Of a DNA stretch of 64,000 bases, positions 35,834 to 45,446 are shown one piece after another; the stretch's first letter is position 1, and the number at the start of each line of letters is the position of its first letter. The notes below the pieces were generated by a model that was given only the letters and a program-made list of their open reading frames with translations, did no database searches and was not told the origin of the DNA. Both the position numbers and the translations under genes were made by a program. This DNA comes from Methylophilales bacterium HTCC2181 (lineage in GTDB: Bacteria; Pseudomonadota; Gammaproteobacteria; Burkholderiales; Methylophilaceae): the NCBI GenBank assembly GCA_000168995.1, contig AAUX01000001.1, forward strand, positions 930,001-994,000, read 5' to 3'.

Positions 35834-36703
35834 TTATTTTTTTTCAGACCCACGCAGGTATTTAAAAAAGTCAGAGCTCGCATCTAGGACCATAATGTCA
35901 TCTTTTCCGCTAAAACTTTTCCTGTAGGCTTCGAGGCTACGGTAAAAGTCATAAAACTCTTTATTCTTTGAAAAAGCATCCGCATAGATACGAGAAGCCT
36001 TAGCATCGCCTTGACCTTTAATTTTTTGCGCATCTTTATAGGCTCCGGTGATAATAATATCGCGCTGTTTCTCTGCATCAGCCCGTATCTTTTCTGACTC
36101 AGCAAAACCTTCCGATCTCAACTGGTTGGCAACAGATTTTCTTTCCGCATCCATTCTCTGGTAAACCGACTCACTCACCTCTTGAGGAAGATCAACCCTT
36201 CTCAGCCTTACATCCAATATCTCCACCCCAATTTGACGCGAATCTCTGTCTGCACGTTCTCTGAGAATATCCATAATCTCCGAACGCTCACCAGAAATCA
36301 CTTCTAGGATAGTTCGCTTACCAAACTCAGCCCTTAATCCATCATTAACTGTCTGGTTTAATCGTCGCTCTGCTTGTCTTTCATCTCCATTGACTGACAC
36401 ATAATACTTTGCTGGATCGATAATTCTCCACTTGATGTAGGAGTCAACTAACACGTTCTTTTTTTCACTCGTAATAAATCGGTCCGGGTTGCTTGAATCA
36501 TAAGTTAATATTCTCTTGTCAAAGAACTTTACGTTATCTACAAGTGGAGCCTTAAGATAAAGTCCAGGTTCTTGCTTGACGGATACGATCTCACCTAACC
36601 GAAAGACTAAGGCATGCTCTCTTTGGTCAACCGTAAATGTAGACAGTGATAGCACTACTAATAAAAGTATTATTACAACCAAAATACGGGGTATTTGTCT
36701 CAT
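35834..36703 (-). CDS. hflC: HflC, SPFH/prohibitin-type regulator of FtsH
   Basis: HflC forms with HflK the large membrane-anchored cage around the FtsH protease. The 289-residue protein has one N-terminal helix (about 5-22) and an SPFH domain beginning TVDQREHALVFRLGE. The RVDLPQEVSESVYQRM segment and a long helical C-terminal half with AEKQRDIII repeats follow. I start at ATG 36703 with GGAAGG upstream; five more residues would be read from 36718, inside hflK. The hflK-hflC overlap indicates coupled synthesis of the two partners. Confidence 0.94.
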   Translation of the reverse strand: MRQIPRILVVIILLLVVLSLSTFTVDQREHALVFRLGEIVSVKQEPGLYLKAPLVDNVKFFDKRILTYDSSNPDRFITSEKKNVLVDSYIKWRIIDPAKYYVSVNGDERQAERRLNQTVNDGLRAEFGKRTILEVISGERSEIMDILRERADRDSRQIGVEILDVRLRRVDLPQEVSESVYQRMDAERKSVANQLRSEGFAESEKIRADAEKQRDIIITGAYKDAQKIKGQGDAKASRIYADAFSKNKEFYDFYRSLEAYRKSFSGKDDIMVLDASSDFFKYLRGSEKK

Positions 36704-36707
36704 GATT

Positions 36708-37934
36708 TTACCTTCCATCCCTTTCTCGCGCTCTTAAGGCGCTACGTGATCTATCTGTTATTGAGTTGATGACGTCGGAAGTGGAAATATTTCCACCCGG
36801 GTCATTACTAGCCTTACTTAGATCTAACCCAGAATTTTTTGCCGAATTAGACTGCTGAATAATCTTATCAAGAGGCAGGTATAAGAGGCTGTTTGATTCT
36901 TTCTGATCAACAATTACCTTCGATACAGACGACATAATCCCCTCTTGAGCCTCTAAAAAAAGCCTTGTTCGTGTCACTTCTGGAGCGCGTTTATATTCCG
37001 TAAGGATCTGATCAAAACGGCTGGCATTACCCGAGGCCTCATTTTCAATAGAAACTCGGTAACCGTTGGCTTCAGCTATGAGTCTAGAAGCAGTTCCTGA
37101 GGCTTTAGGGATAATATCATTAGCATATGCCTGACCTTCATTGATTTGCCTTTCCAGATCTTGCTTGGCCTTTACTGCATCGTCAAATGCGGCCTGAACC
37201 TGCTGAGGTGGTTGGGCATTTTGCATGGTAACACTAGTAATATTAATACCCGTTGCATAGCGGTCGAGAATATCTTGCATCAATGCTTTCGTACCAATAA
37301 CAATCTCCTCTCGCCCTTCATACAACACAAAGTCCATTTTACTTTTCCCTACAACTTCTCTGATTGCTGTCTCAGCAGCACCTCTAACTGATTTCTCAGC
37401 CGAGCGATTATTAAATAAGAAATCTTTAACTGACTTTAGGTTATATTGCACCGCAAACTGAAGATCAATAATATTTTCATCACCGGTAAGCATTAATGAC
37501 TCTCGCAATTCGTTAGTCACACTTCCTGTTGAACCCGATGATCGGTAACCCACCTCAATTGTTCTCACTTGCTCAAGGTTAACTGTCTCTACCGTTTCAA
37601 TCGGATATGGTATGTGCCATCTTGGTCCTGGTAAGCTGACTTCGGTATTTTCACCAAATCTCAGCACCACGCCGCGTTGACCTTGGTCTACGATATAAAA
37701 TCCTGAAGCCATCCACACTAAAAGCACAATAATTAATATGGGCCCTATGGGCAAAGGGTCTCTTGGTTTGATGCTTTGAGGATTATTAAAATTTCCTCCA
37801 CTCTTCTTTGCTGTTCCAGTAAACATGCGATCGACTTTATTCTTTAGGTCCTTGAACAATTCATCTAAATCGGGTGGTCCATCTTGTCCGGCAGCCAGAG
37901 GCTTTCTATTTAATCTTAATAAACTTCTAAGCAT
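36708..37934 (-). CDS. hflK: HflK, SPFH/prohibitin-type regulator of FtsH
   Basis: HflK is the partner of HflC. The 408-residue protein begins with a glycine/proline-rich N-terminus (GQDGPPDLDELF), then a membrane helix at about 60-78 and an SPFH domain beginning VDQGQRGVVLRFGE. A helical region with ANDIIPKASGTASRL and a disordered tail complete it. The start at ATG 37934 has AAAGGAC upstream and overlaps the hflX stop by 8 bases; the longer frame to 37952 has no such site. Confidence 0.94.
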   Translation of the reverse strand: MLRSLLRLNRKPLAAGQDGPPDLDELFKDLKNKVDRMFTGTAKKSGGNFNNPQSIKPRDPLPIGPILIIVLLVWMASGFYIVDQGQRGVVLRFGENTEVSLPGPRWHIPYPIETVETVNLEQVRTIEVGYRSSGSTGSVTNELRESLMLTGDENIIDLQFAVQYNLKSVKDFLFNNRSAEKSVRGAAETAIREVVGKSKMDFVLYEGREEIVIGTKALMQDILDRYATGINITSVTMQNAQPPQQVQAAFDDAVKAKQDLERQINEGQAYANDIIPKASGTASRLIAEANGYRVSIENEASGNASRFDQILTEYKRAPEVTRTRLFLEAQEGIMSSVSKVIVDQKESNSLLYLPLDKIIQQSNSAKNSGLDLSKASNDPGGNISTSDVINSITDRSRSALRARERDGR

Positions 37935-39048
37935 ATTGTCCTTTTCTCTCATTCGTTAGGTTTACATCATATTCGACTAATGCCTGCTTTAAAAATTCAA
38001 TTCCATTTCCAGTTTTTGCAGACAATTGAATCCTTGAAATAGTACCATACTCGTCTCGGTCAAACATGGCTTTCAACGGAATTTTATCAATCTGATTGAG
38101 CACTAATATCTGCGGTAAGTCATTCGCCTTAATTTCTTTTAAAATTTTGTCTACCTCGACTATTTGCTCTGATTTATTATTATTGCTGACATCAACAACA
38201 TGAATCAAAAGGTCCGAATCGGTAGCTTCCTCTAGTGTCGATTTAAATGCTTCAACGAGAGTGGTTGGGAGATTCTTTATAAAACCCACGGTGTCAGAAA
38301 TCACCAGCTTGTGGTTGGGTTCAAGGAACAGCTTTCTTGATGTAGTATCAAGGGTGGCAAACAGCTTATCTTCCGCTAAAATTTTTTCATGTGTTAACGT
38401 ATTAAAAAGGGTGGACTTACCTGCGTTAGTATAGCCAACAATCGACACTGTTAATACATTAGACCTTCTTCTGGCACGTCTTTGCATACCTCTTTGTTTG
38501 TCGAGTTTTTTTAATTTTTCTTTTAATTGCTTAATTCTAATACCAATCATACGTCTATCTAACTCTATTTGCTTTTCTCCTGGTCCACCTCTTACGCCTA
38601 TCCCACCCTTCTGTCTTTCTAAATGACTCCATCCCTTTGTTAGGCGCGAAGCTAAGTGAGCTAAATGGGCTAATTCTACTTGTAATTTCCCCTCATAACT
38701 TTTTGCTCGTTGGGAAAAAATATAGAGGATGAGTGCCGTACGATCGTATACACGAAGACCAGTAAGTTTTTCAATATTTCTCTCTTGCGATGGAGTTAAT
38801 TCATGATTAAAAACAATGGTTGATGCCTCGGTAACCTCTTTTAGTGTCACTAATTCTTGGGCTTTGCCTGAGCCGATAAAATACTTTGCATCCGGCTGAC
38901 TTTTATTGCTTTCTATAATGTCTGCTACCTCAAAACCTGCACTAAGTACGAGCTGCGTTAATTCAGTAGTGTCTTCTTCATGATTAATATTATTAAAGTT
39001 AATATTAACTAAAATAGCTTTTTCGCCAACTTCAGGTCTATCAAACAT
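37927..39048 (-). CDS. hflX: Ribosome-associated GTPase HflX
   Basis: HflX rescues or splits stalled and heat-damaged ribosomes. The 373-residue protein has the N-terminal glycine-containing KYFIGSGKAQEL domain, the KGWSHLERQKGGIGVRGGPGE linker and G1 GYTNAGKST (about 207-215). DTVGFI is G3 and NQID is G4. It lies between hfq and hflK, as in most proteobacteria, 9 bases after the hfq stop. Confidence 0.95.
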   Translation of the reverse strand: MFDRPEVGEKAILVNINFNNINHEEDTTELTQLVLSAGFEVADIIESNKSQPDAKYFIGSGKAQELVTLKEVTEASTIVFNHELTPSQERNIEKLTGLRVYDRTALILYIFSQRAKSYEGKLQVELAHLAHLASRLTKGWSHLERQKGGIGVRGGPGEKQIELDRRMIGIRIKQLKEKLKKLDKQRGMQRRARRRSNVLTVSIVGYTNAGKSTLFNTLTHEKILAEDKLFATLDTTSRKLFLEPNHKLVISDTVGFIKNLPTTLVEAFKSTLEEATDSDLLIHVVDVSNNNKSEQIVEVDKILKEIKANDLPQILVLNQIDKIPLKAMFDRDEYGTISRIQLSAKTGNGIEFLKQALVEYDVNLTNERKGQYA

Positions 39049-39057
39049 TAATGGCTT

Positions 39058-39282
39058 TTATAACCCCTTTAAGGTAATTTTTTGTGAAGGAACAATCGTT
39101 GAAATAGCATGTTTATAGATAAGCTGGGGGGCTGATCCGTTCAACACAATTACGTATTGATCGTAAGATTCAATATGCCCTTGGAGCTTAATGCCGTTTA
39201 GTAAATAAATAGATACAGCAATATTTTCTGCACTCACTTGATCTAAAAAGGTATCTTGCAAATGTGTACTCTTAATTGTCAT
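39058..39282 (-). CDS. hfq: RNA chaperone Hfq
   Basis: Hfq is the hexameric Sm-like chaperone that pairs small RNAs with mRNAs. The 74-residue protein has the Sm1 core VSIYLLNGIKLQGHIESYD and the Sm2 motif YKHAIST, with almost no C-terminal tail. The start at ATG 39282 follows AAGAG and overlaps the gltX stop by 11 bases; the reading from 39321 lies inside gltX. In many relatives hfq follows der or miaA; here it is coupled to gltX. Confidence 0.94.
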   Translation of the reverse strand: MTIKSTHLQDTFLDQVSAENIAVSIYLLNGIKLQGHIESYDQYVIVLNGSAPQLIYKHAISTIVPSQKITLKGL

Positions 39283-40663
39283 AGTTGCTCTTAAAATCTT
39301 GCCATCGTTGATTAACCTCATTTTTTCCCATAATTGCTATTATACTCCCAACACTAGGGGTGTGATCAGTTCCAGCTAAAATAGTCCTAAGTGGCATGGC
39401 AATAATAGGAAACTTAATACCCTCTTCCTTAACGAAATCTTTTAGGTATTGATTAATGCTCTCATCATTCCAAACTTTCTCATTTAAGCCTTGCATAAAA
39501 TTTTCCACCATACGAATAACATCGGCATTAATGTATTTTTCTAATAATTCCTGACTAATAACAGGTGCTGAAAAAAAATAGTGGATGCTTTCCGCAATCT
39601 CATTTAAGGATTTTGCTCGATCTCGGTAGAGCATAACCGCACTTTTATAGAGTTCATTATCGTAGCTATTCGGTGGATTAAGCAATTCAGTTAGCTCATC
39701 AATAGCCATTGCTTTAATATAATGATTGTTTAACCAGTCTAACTTTTCATCATTAAATTGGGCTGCTGACGATGTCACATGATCAAAATCAAATAAAGTA
39801 CAAAATTCCTTCATGCTAAAAATTTCGTCATCTCCATGACTCCAACCCAATCTGGCAAGATAGTTTTTTACTGCTTCAGGCACATACCCCATATCTCGAT
39901 AATGAGTGACGCTCACCGCTCCATGTCGCTTAGATAGCTTTTGACCATCACTGCCTAAAATCATAGATAGGTGGGCATACTCTGGGACTGGTGCCTGAAG
40001 CGCATGAAGGAGGTTGATTTGTCTTGGTGTATTATTGATATGGTCGTCTCCACGAATGACATGACTAATATTCATATCCCAATCATCCACTACCACACAA
40101 AAGTTGTAGGTTGGCGAGCCATCGGAGCGAGCAATAATAAAATCATCAAGCTCTTGGTTTTGTATCGAAATCACCCCTTTCACTAAATCTTTCCATGAAA
40201 TAGCCCCATCGGTAGGATTTTTAAATCGGATCACAGGCTTATTGTGATCCGGGATGCTCGGCAATGTTTTGTTTGTTTCCGGGCGCCACTTTCCATCATA
40301 TTTAGGTTTTTTTCCTAAACTCATCTGCGCTTCTCTTACCTTCTCCAATTCTTCTTTTGAGGAATAACAATGATAAGCAAGTCCATCCTTTAGCATTTGA
40401 TTAATAACCTCAGTGTATCGTTCAAAGCGCTGCGTTTGAAAATAAATAGGGCCGTCATAATCTAGCTCGAGCCACTCCATCCCGTCCTTGATTGCCTCAA
40501 TCGCTTCAGGCGTTGATCTCTCAAGATCGGTATCTTCTACCCTTAAAATGAACTTACCTTGATATTTTTTTGCGTAGGCCCATGAAAATAGCGCAGTTCT
40601 AGCTCCTCCAATATGAAGGTAACCTGTGGGACTTGGGGCAAATCGAGTAATCACTTCTTTCAC
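39272..40663 (-). CDS. gltX: Glutamyl-tRNA synthetase
   Basis: GltX charges tRNA-Glu. The 463-residue protein has the HIGH-type signature PSPTGYLHIGGARTALF (about 10-26), a DDHINNTPRQ segment, and the KMSKS-type KLSKRHG motif (about 235-241). The anticodon-binding C-terminal half begins near residue 330. It follows rimO by 17 bases and its end overlaps hfq. Confidence 0.96.
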   Translation of the reverse strand: MKEVITRFAPSPTGYLHIGGARTALFSWAYAKKYQGKFILRVEDTDLERSTPEAIEAIKDGMEWLELDYDGPIYFQTQRFERYTEVINQMLKDGLAYHCYSSKEELEKVREAQMSLGKKPKYDGKWRPETNKTLPSIPDHNKPVIRFKNPTDGAISWKDLVKGVISIQNQELDDFIIARSDGSPTYNFCVVVDDWDMNISHVIRGDDHINNTPRQINLLHALQAPVPEYAHLSMILGSDGQKLSKRHGAVSVTHYRDMGYVPEAVKNYLARLGWSHGDDEIFSMKEFCTLFDFDHVTSSAAQFNDEKLDWLNNHYIKAMAIDELTELLNPPNSYDNELYKSAVMLYRDRAKSLNEIAESIHYFFSAPVISQELLEKYINADVIRMVENFMQGLNEKVWNDESINQYLKDFVKEEGIKFPIIAMPLRTILAGTDHTPSVGSIIAIMGKNEVNQRWQDFKSNYDN

Positions 40664-40680
40664 GTCTCTATATCCTTCGC

Positions 40681-42009
40681 TTAATTAGGGCCTGCATACA
40701 AATCATACTCTTCGGAGCGTTTAATTTTAACATCTAACATATCCCCAACCTCTAAACCCTCAGGATTCTCCAGGAAAATATTTCCATCAATTTCTGGTGC
40801 GTTAGCATATGACCTTGCTTTTGCATAATCCTCACCTACCTCATCGATCAATACCGTATGAACGGTACCCACTTTATTTAATAGCTTCTTTTTACTAATA
40901 GCATTTTGTACCGTCATAAATCTTATATATCGGTCTTGCTTGACGTCCTCTGGGATTTGTTTGTCCAATAAATTGGCGGTTGCTCCATCCACGTCGGAGT
41001 AGGTAAAGCAACCTACCCTGTCTAGTTGGGCTAACTCAAGAAACTCCAGGAGATCTTCAAATTGCTCTTCTGTTTCACCGGGAAAACCTACAATAAATGT
41101 GCTTCTTATGGTTAAGTTTGGGCATATTGCTCGCCATCCATTTATTCTTTCAAGATTATTTTCAGCATTCGCTGGTCTCTTCATAGATTTCAATATTGTA
41201 GGATTAGCGTGCTGAAAAGGCACATCTATGTAAGGCAGTATTAACCCTGATGCCATTAATTCGATTAGGCGATCGACATTTGGGTAGGGGTAAACATAGT
41301 GAAATCTCACCCACACTCCAAGCTCACTGAGGCTTTTTGCTAAATTATATAGGTCAGTTTTTATAGGTCGGCCATTCCAAAAACCCGGGCGGTATTTCAC
41401 GTCAACACCATAAGCACTGGTATCTTGGGAGATAATAATCAATTCCGAAACGCCAGAATTAACCAGATTTTCCGCTTCTTGCATAATATCGCCTATAGGT
41501 CGGCTTATCAATTTACCGCGCATAGAGGGAATAATACAAAATGTGCACTTATGATTACACCCTTCAGAAATTTTTATGTAGGCATAGTGTTTTGGGGTTA
41601 AGCGTATGCCTTGAGGGGGAATCAAGTCTATATGAGGATTGGTAGGCTTAGGTGCATGCAAATGTACGGCTTCCATAACCTCCTGGTATGCTTCGGATCC
41701 CGTTATGGCTAATAAATTATTGAATCGCTTTTCTATGACATCTTTTCTTTCGCCTAGACAACCGGTTACAATGACTTTACCATTTTCATCTAATGCTTCT
41801 GAAATAGCATCAAGGGACTCCTCTACCGCACTATCAATAAAACCGCACGTATTAACAATAACCAGTTCAGATTCTTTGTAATTATTTGCAATCTCATAGC
41901 CTTCCGCTTTAATTTGGCTGAGCATCTTTTCCGTATCAGACCCAGCTTTTGGGCATCCTAAGGAAATAAATCCAATTTTTGGGGCGTGGTAGTCGGTAGG
42001 TATTGTCAT
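40681..42009 (-). CDS. rimO: Ribosomal protein S12 methylthiotransferase RimO
   Basis: This radical-SAM enzyme adds a methylthio group to Asp88 (E. coli numbering) of ribosomal protein S12. The 442-residue protein has an N-terminal UPF0004 domain with cluster cysteines in [17 protein letters not shown] and VTGCLGER. The radical-SAM motif [11 protein letters not shown] lies near residue 148, and a TRAM domain is at the end (about 370-442). It abuts the ZIP transporter gene without a gap. Confidence 0.95.
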   Translation of the reverse strand: MTIPTDYHAPKIGFISLGCPKAGSDTEKMLSQIKAEGYEIANNYKESELVIVNTCGFIDSAVEESLDAISEALDENGKVIVTGCLGERKDVIEKRFNNLLAITGSEAYQEVMEAVHLHAPKPTNPHIDLIPPQGIRLTPKHYAYIKISEGCNHKCTFCIIPSMRGKLISRPIGDIMQEAENLVNSGVSELIIISQDTSAYGVDVKYRPGFWNGRPIKTDLYNLAKSLSELGVWVRFHYVYPYPNVDRLIELMASGLILPYIDVPFQHANPTILKSMKRPANAENNLERINGWRAICPNLTIRSTFIVGFPGETEEQFEDLLEFLELAQLDRVGCFTYSDVDGATANLLDKQIPEDVKQDRYIRFMTVQNAISKKKLLNKVGTVHTVLIDEVGEDYAKARSYANAPEIDGNIFLENPEGLEVGDMLDVKIKRSEEYDLYAGPN

Positions 42010-42783
42010 CTAATGAAGGTAAAGATGAATAATGTAAATTATGCTGACACCAATCACTATCATTACCACTTGCATAATAGATTCATTGGGCTGGGTTTTT
42101 TTATGTAGGCCAGGGATCAAGTCAGAAACTGCAACATAAATCATGCTAGATGCCGCAAAAGCCAGTAGCAAAGGAAGTAATTCACTGACTGAATCGATTA
42201 AATAATAGGCAAGAATAGCCCCTACAACCATTGCCATACTAGCAATCAAATTAAACAAAATGGCTTTACTTTTCTTGAAGCCGGATTCTACTAATATGGA
42301 GATATTTCCCATCTCCTGAGGAATTTCATGGGCAAAAATTGCTAACGAGGTAACCAGGCCTAGTCTGATATCAAAAAGAAATGCACTAGCAATAAGGCTT
42401 CCATCAATAAAATTATGAAATAAGTCCCCTATCAGTACAAAGCTGCCTTTTTTATTTCTCTCGAAATGTACGTCAGGTGAATGATTTTCACAGTGACTTC
42501 CATGACAATGACGCCAAATTAATAGCTTCTCTAAGACAAAAAAGATAAGTATACCTATAAGAACCGTTAAGGTGGTGAGGTGAAAGTCTGAGGATAATTC
42601 CAAGGCGTGAGGTAGTATTTCCAAAAAAACGGCACCCAGTAGAGTGCCTACCGCGAGACTTACCATGTTGGTTAGAATGGTCGCATTCGCTTTTCTTAAA
42701 AACAAAAAAGCAAAAATAAGGCTCAACGCCCCCCCTGCAAAACAGGTACCAATGATCCAGAAAAGTGTTGTCAAGTTAGCCAT
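42010..42783 (-). CDS. ZIP-family divalent metal (zinc) transporter
   Basis: This is an inner-membrane metal permease of 257 residues with about eight hydrophobic segments. A His-rich cytoplasmic loop (WRHCHGSHCENHSPDVHFE, about 90-108) lies between segments. The metal-site helices are FHNFIDG (about 122) and AHEIPQEMGN (about 150-159). Direction and metal (zinc is likely) follow the family. It starts after GGAAATT and is the last ORF before rimO. Nothing in the sequence points to a Zur box. Confidence 0.9.
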   Translation of the reverse strand: MANLTTLFWIIGTCFAGGALSLIFAFLFLRKANATILTNMVSLAVGTLLGAVFLEILPHALELSSDFHLTTLTVLIGILIFFVLEKLLIWRHCHGSHCENHSPDVHFERNKKGSFVLIGDLFHNFIDGSLIASAFLFDIRLGLVTSLAIFAHEIPQEMGNISILVESGFKKSKAILFNLIASMAMVVGAILAYYLIDSVSELLPLLLAFAASSMIYVAVSDLIPGLHKKTQPNESIMQVVMIVIGVSIIYIIHLYLH

Positions 42784-42826
42784 AATTTCCGCATATTATA
42801 GTTTGAAGTGCAGGAAGATGATAGAG

Positions 42827-43555
42827 CTAGTTACTATCAATCCAAGCGAGTGTGGCCATTCTTCCTGTATTTTTCTCTCTTCGGTAGGAGAAAAAGGTAT
42901 CCGCTTGCTGGTAGGTGCAATATTCTTGAGTAATTCCATTCCCATAAACCCAATCCACACCTAATTTTTTGAGTTTAAGGTGGGCTACGCCAGGAAGATC
43001 TAATAAAAATTTATTATTGTGTAATTTAAAAAAACCTTCAGTTGACGGGTCATTTGCTACAAAACAGTTAAACACATCCCGTCCTACCTCAAACTTATAT
43101 TGACCAATGCATGGACCAAGCCAAGCCATTATTTTATTTCCATTAGTCATTTTTTTAATAGCTTTCTCTATAATGCCTAGCCCGAGACTCCTCCATCCAG
43201 CATGAATAGCTGCCACAAAGGATCCTTTATCGTCGGTAAACAATATAGGGAGGCAGTCAGCGGTTCTTATAGCACAAACAACCTTTTCTTTTGTGGTAAA
43301 GGCACCGTCAGCATTTCGTATCTTCTCACTTGGGAGGTCTAGGATTTCTATCCCATGCACTTGATCCAACCATGACACTTGAGCAGGCAAATATTCCTGA
43401 AGGCGTTGAAGGTTTTGTGCCACAAAATGACTATTACCACCTACTTGATCGCTTAAATTGAAATCAGCATAGGGTGGGTTTTGACTTAAATCTCCTCTGC
43501 GAGTCGTTTGAATAGCTTTCACTTTTTGCGGTGCGGGCCAATCGGGTCTTATCAT
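42827..43555 (-). CDS. pgeF: Peptidoglycan editing factor PgeF (purine nucleoside phosphorylase YfiH family)
   Basis: Multicopper-oxidase-like proteins of this family remove wrongly built peptidoglycan precursors in E. coli and act as purine nucleoside phosphorylases/adenosine deaminases in others. The 242-residue protein has SWLDQVHG, the conserved His in AAIHAGWRSLGLGI and WLGPCIGQYKFEV with its Cys. I start at ATG 43555, just after the rluD stop; the reading to 43624 is inside rluD. The rluD-pgeF pair is very widely conserved. Confidence 0.92.
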   Translation of the reverse strand: MIRPDWPAPQKVKAIQTTRRGDLSQNPPYADFNLSDQVGGNSHFVAQNLQRLQEYLPAQVSWLDQVHGIEILDLPSEKIRNADGAFTTKEKVVCAIRTADCLPILFTDDKGSFVAAIHAGWRSLGLGIIEKAIKKMTNGNKIMAWLGPCIGQYKFEVGRDVFNCFVANDPSTEGFFKLHNNKFLLDLPGVAHLKLKKLGVDWVYGNGITQEYCTYQQADTFFSYRREKNTGRMATLAWIDSN

Positions 43556-43556
43556 G

Positions 43557-44606
43557 CTACTCATCATCAAATACATCATCCAGATCTTCGTTTGTATAAA
43601 TAACCTCACCATCGAAATCTTCATCAGAAAGCGTAAAAGGCTTAGGAGATTTGTTAGGTTCAGCCCTTATCAATTCTAATAATTTTTTCATATCATCTGG
43701 TAGGTCTATGTCCCAGCGCATAAATTCATTAGTAGCTGGATGAATTAGTCCCAAACCAATAGCATGAAGTGCTTGTCTTGGAAAACCAAAAACCTCATCT
43801 TTAAGATCTTGAGAGAGCTCACGTACGGGTATGATTTTTTTAATTCCGTAAACAGGGTCACCAACAATAGGAGCTTGGACGTGGCTCATGTGAACCCGTA
43901 TTTGATGAGTGCGGCCTGTTTCAAGATTACAACGGAGGTAGGAGTGATGCCCAAATCGTTCTAACACCTCATAATGGGTTACTGATTCTTTGCCATGGAT
44001 TTTGTTCACCGCCATCTTTACTCTCACAGTGGGGTGTCTGCCTATAGGCTCTTTCACCACCCCATTTTTCCATACCTGCCCCCAAACAATGCAACGGTAT
44101 TCGCGCTTAACAGTTTTATTTTGTAACTGTTTAATAAGATGCTGTTGCGCCACCTCAGTTTTTGAGACAACCATAAGCCCTGATGTATCCTTATCCAGTC
44201 TGTGAACAATACCAGCTCTTGCGAGAACTTTATTCTCTGGAAAATGATGCAACAAACCATTAAGAAGTGTTCCGCTCCAGTTTCCTGCGCCAGGATGCAC
44301 TACAAGTCCAGCGGGTTTATTTATGACAAGGATGTGGTCATCTTCGTATACTGCCTCAATGATCATATCCTCAGCTTCAAACTGCTTTAATTCATCATCC
44401 GGCTGAAAATCGATGGAAATATTTTCCCCCCCTATGATTTTTTTCTTAGGTGCCAGACTTTGCCCATCAACCTTGATATGCCCATCTCTAATCCATGCTT
44501 GAATTCTTCCCCGAGAATATTCTGGAAAAATTTTATGGATAGCTGCATCGATTCGCAATCCTGACAGCTCTTGAGGCATTAAAATATCTTTTTTGTTTGA
44601 AGCCAT
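43557..44606 (-). CDS. rluD: 23S rRNA pseudouridine synthase RluD
   Basis: RluD makes pseudouridines 1911, 1915 and 1917 in helix 69 of 23S rRNA. The 349-residue protein has an S4 domain (about 15-75), the HRLDKDTSGLMVV motif (about 135-147, with catalytic Asp), and GRTHQIRVHM (about 228). The tail is acidic (DDVFDDE). It is divergent from bamD over 21 bases, a gene pair conserved across proteobacteria and useful for distinguishing it from RluC. Confidence 0.94.
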   Translation of the reverse strand: MASNKKDILMPQELSGLRIDAAIHKIFPEYSRGRIQAWIRDGHIKVDGQSLAPKKKIIGGENISIDFQPDDELKQFEAEDMIIEAVYEDDHILVINKPAGLVVHPGAGNWSGTLLNGLLHHFPENKVLARAGIVHRLDKDTSGLMVVSKTEVAQQHLIKQLQNKTVKREYRCIVWGQVWKNGVVKEPIGRHPTVRVKMAVNKIHGKESVTHYEVLERFGHHSYLRCNLETGRTHQIRVHMSHVQAPIVGDPVYGIKKIIPVRELSQDLKDEVFGFPRQALHAIGLGLIHPATNEFMRWDIDLPDDMKKLLELIRAEPNKSPKPFTLSDEDFDGEVIYTNEDLDDVFDDE

Positions 44607-44627
44607 AATGTATAATTTGATCTAATT

Positions 44628-45446
44628 ATGAATATTAACATTTCCTCTGTTTTAACCTCACTTTTATTGTCACTGATTTTATCTGGGTGTTTTATTTTTG
44701 GTGAACCCACTGAGTTTGATGAAACGATGGGGAGAACCGATGCTGAAATAGTCAGAGGGGCCGAAGTATTTTCTGCCAACAAGGACTGGCAAAGGACTAT
44801 TGAGTGGTTAGAAAAAGCAGAAAAACGATTCCCTAATTCACCATTGGCTCCGCAAATCAAACTTAATCTTGCTTATGCCTATAAGAATTTCTATCGAGAT
44901 GAAGAAGCCCTTGCGATGCTTGATAAGTTTATCAGGACTTATCCCAACCATCCCGCTTTAGATTATGCCTATTACCTCAAAGGTGTAGTGCTATTTGTTG
45001 ATCGAGGTATTGTTGAAGAACTGACCCTACAAGATATTAGTGATCGTGATGTTTCCCAACTTGAAGGCGCCTTCAAAGCATTAAAGCAAATGGTGAGACT
45101 GTTTCCCGAAAGTGAATATGCCGAGGATGCAACCAATCGAATGACCTATTTAATGAATAAAATATCGGAACGTGAACTCCATGTCGCAAGATACTATATG
45201 CGAAGAGAAGCCTATGTTGGTGCGCTCAACAGGGCAAAATTCGTGTTAGAAAATTATTCCCAGTCGATCCATCAAGAGGAAGCGCTGGTTATTATGGTTA
45301 GTGCGTACAATAAGCTAGGTATATTTGACCTTGCAGAGGATACCAAAAGGGTGCTTGATTTAAATTTTCCCGATACGCAGTTTCGCAAACAAAAGCAAAC
45401 TGGGGGCGAGTCAGCGTGGTGGGAGTTTTGGGATGTTATTGACTAG
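44628..45446 (+). CDS. bamD: Outer membrane assembly lipoprotein BamD
   Basis: BamD is the essential TPR lipoprotein of the BAM complex that inserts beta-barrel proteins into the outer membrane. The 272-residue protein has a lipobox ending LSGC (Cys21) and the KDWQRTIEWLEKAEKRFPNSP TPR-like start. RTYPNHPALDYAYYLKG and FPESEYA repeats follow. It is divergent from rluD. Its last 11 bases overlap the convergent der gene. Confidence 0.95.
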   Translation: MNINISSVLTSLLLSLILSGCFIFGEPTEFDETMGRTDAEIVRGAEVFSANKDWQRTIEWLEKAEKRFPNSPLAPQIKLNLAYAYKNFYRDEEALAMLDKFIRTYPNHPALDYAYYLKGVVLFVDRGIVEELTLQDISDRDVSQLEGAFKALKQMVRLFPESEYAEDATNRMTYLMNKISERELHVARYYMRREAYVGALNRAKFVLENYSQSIHQEEALVIMVSAYNKLGIFDLAEDTKRVLDLNFPDTQFRKQKQTGGESAWWEFWDVID

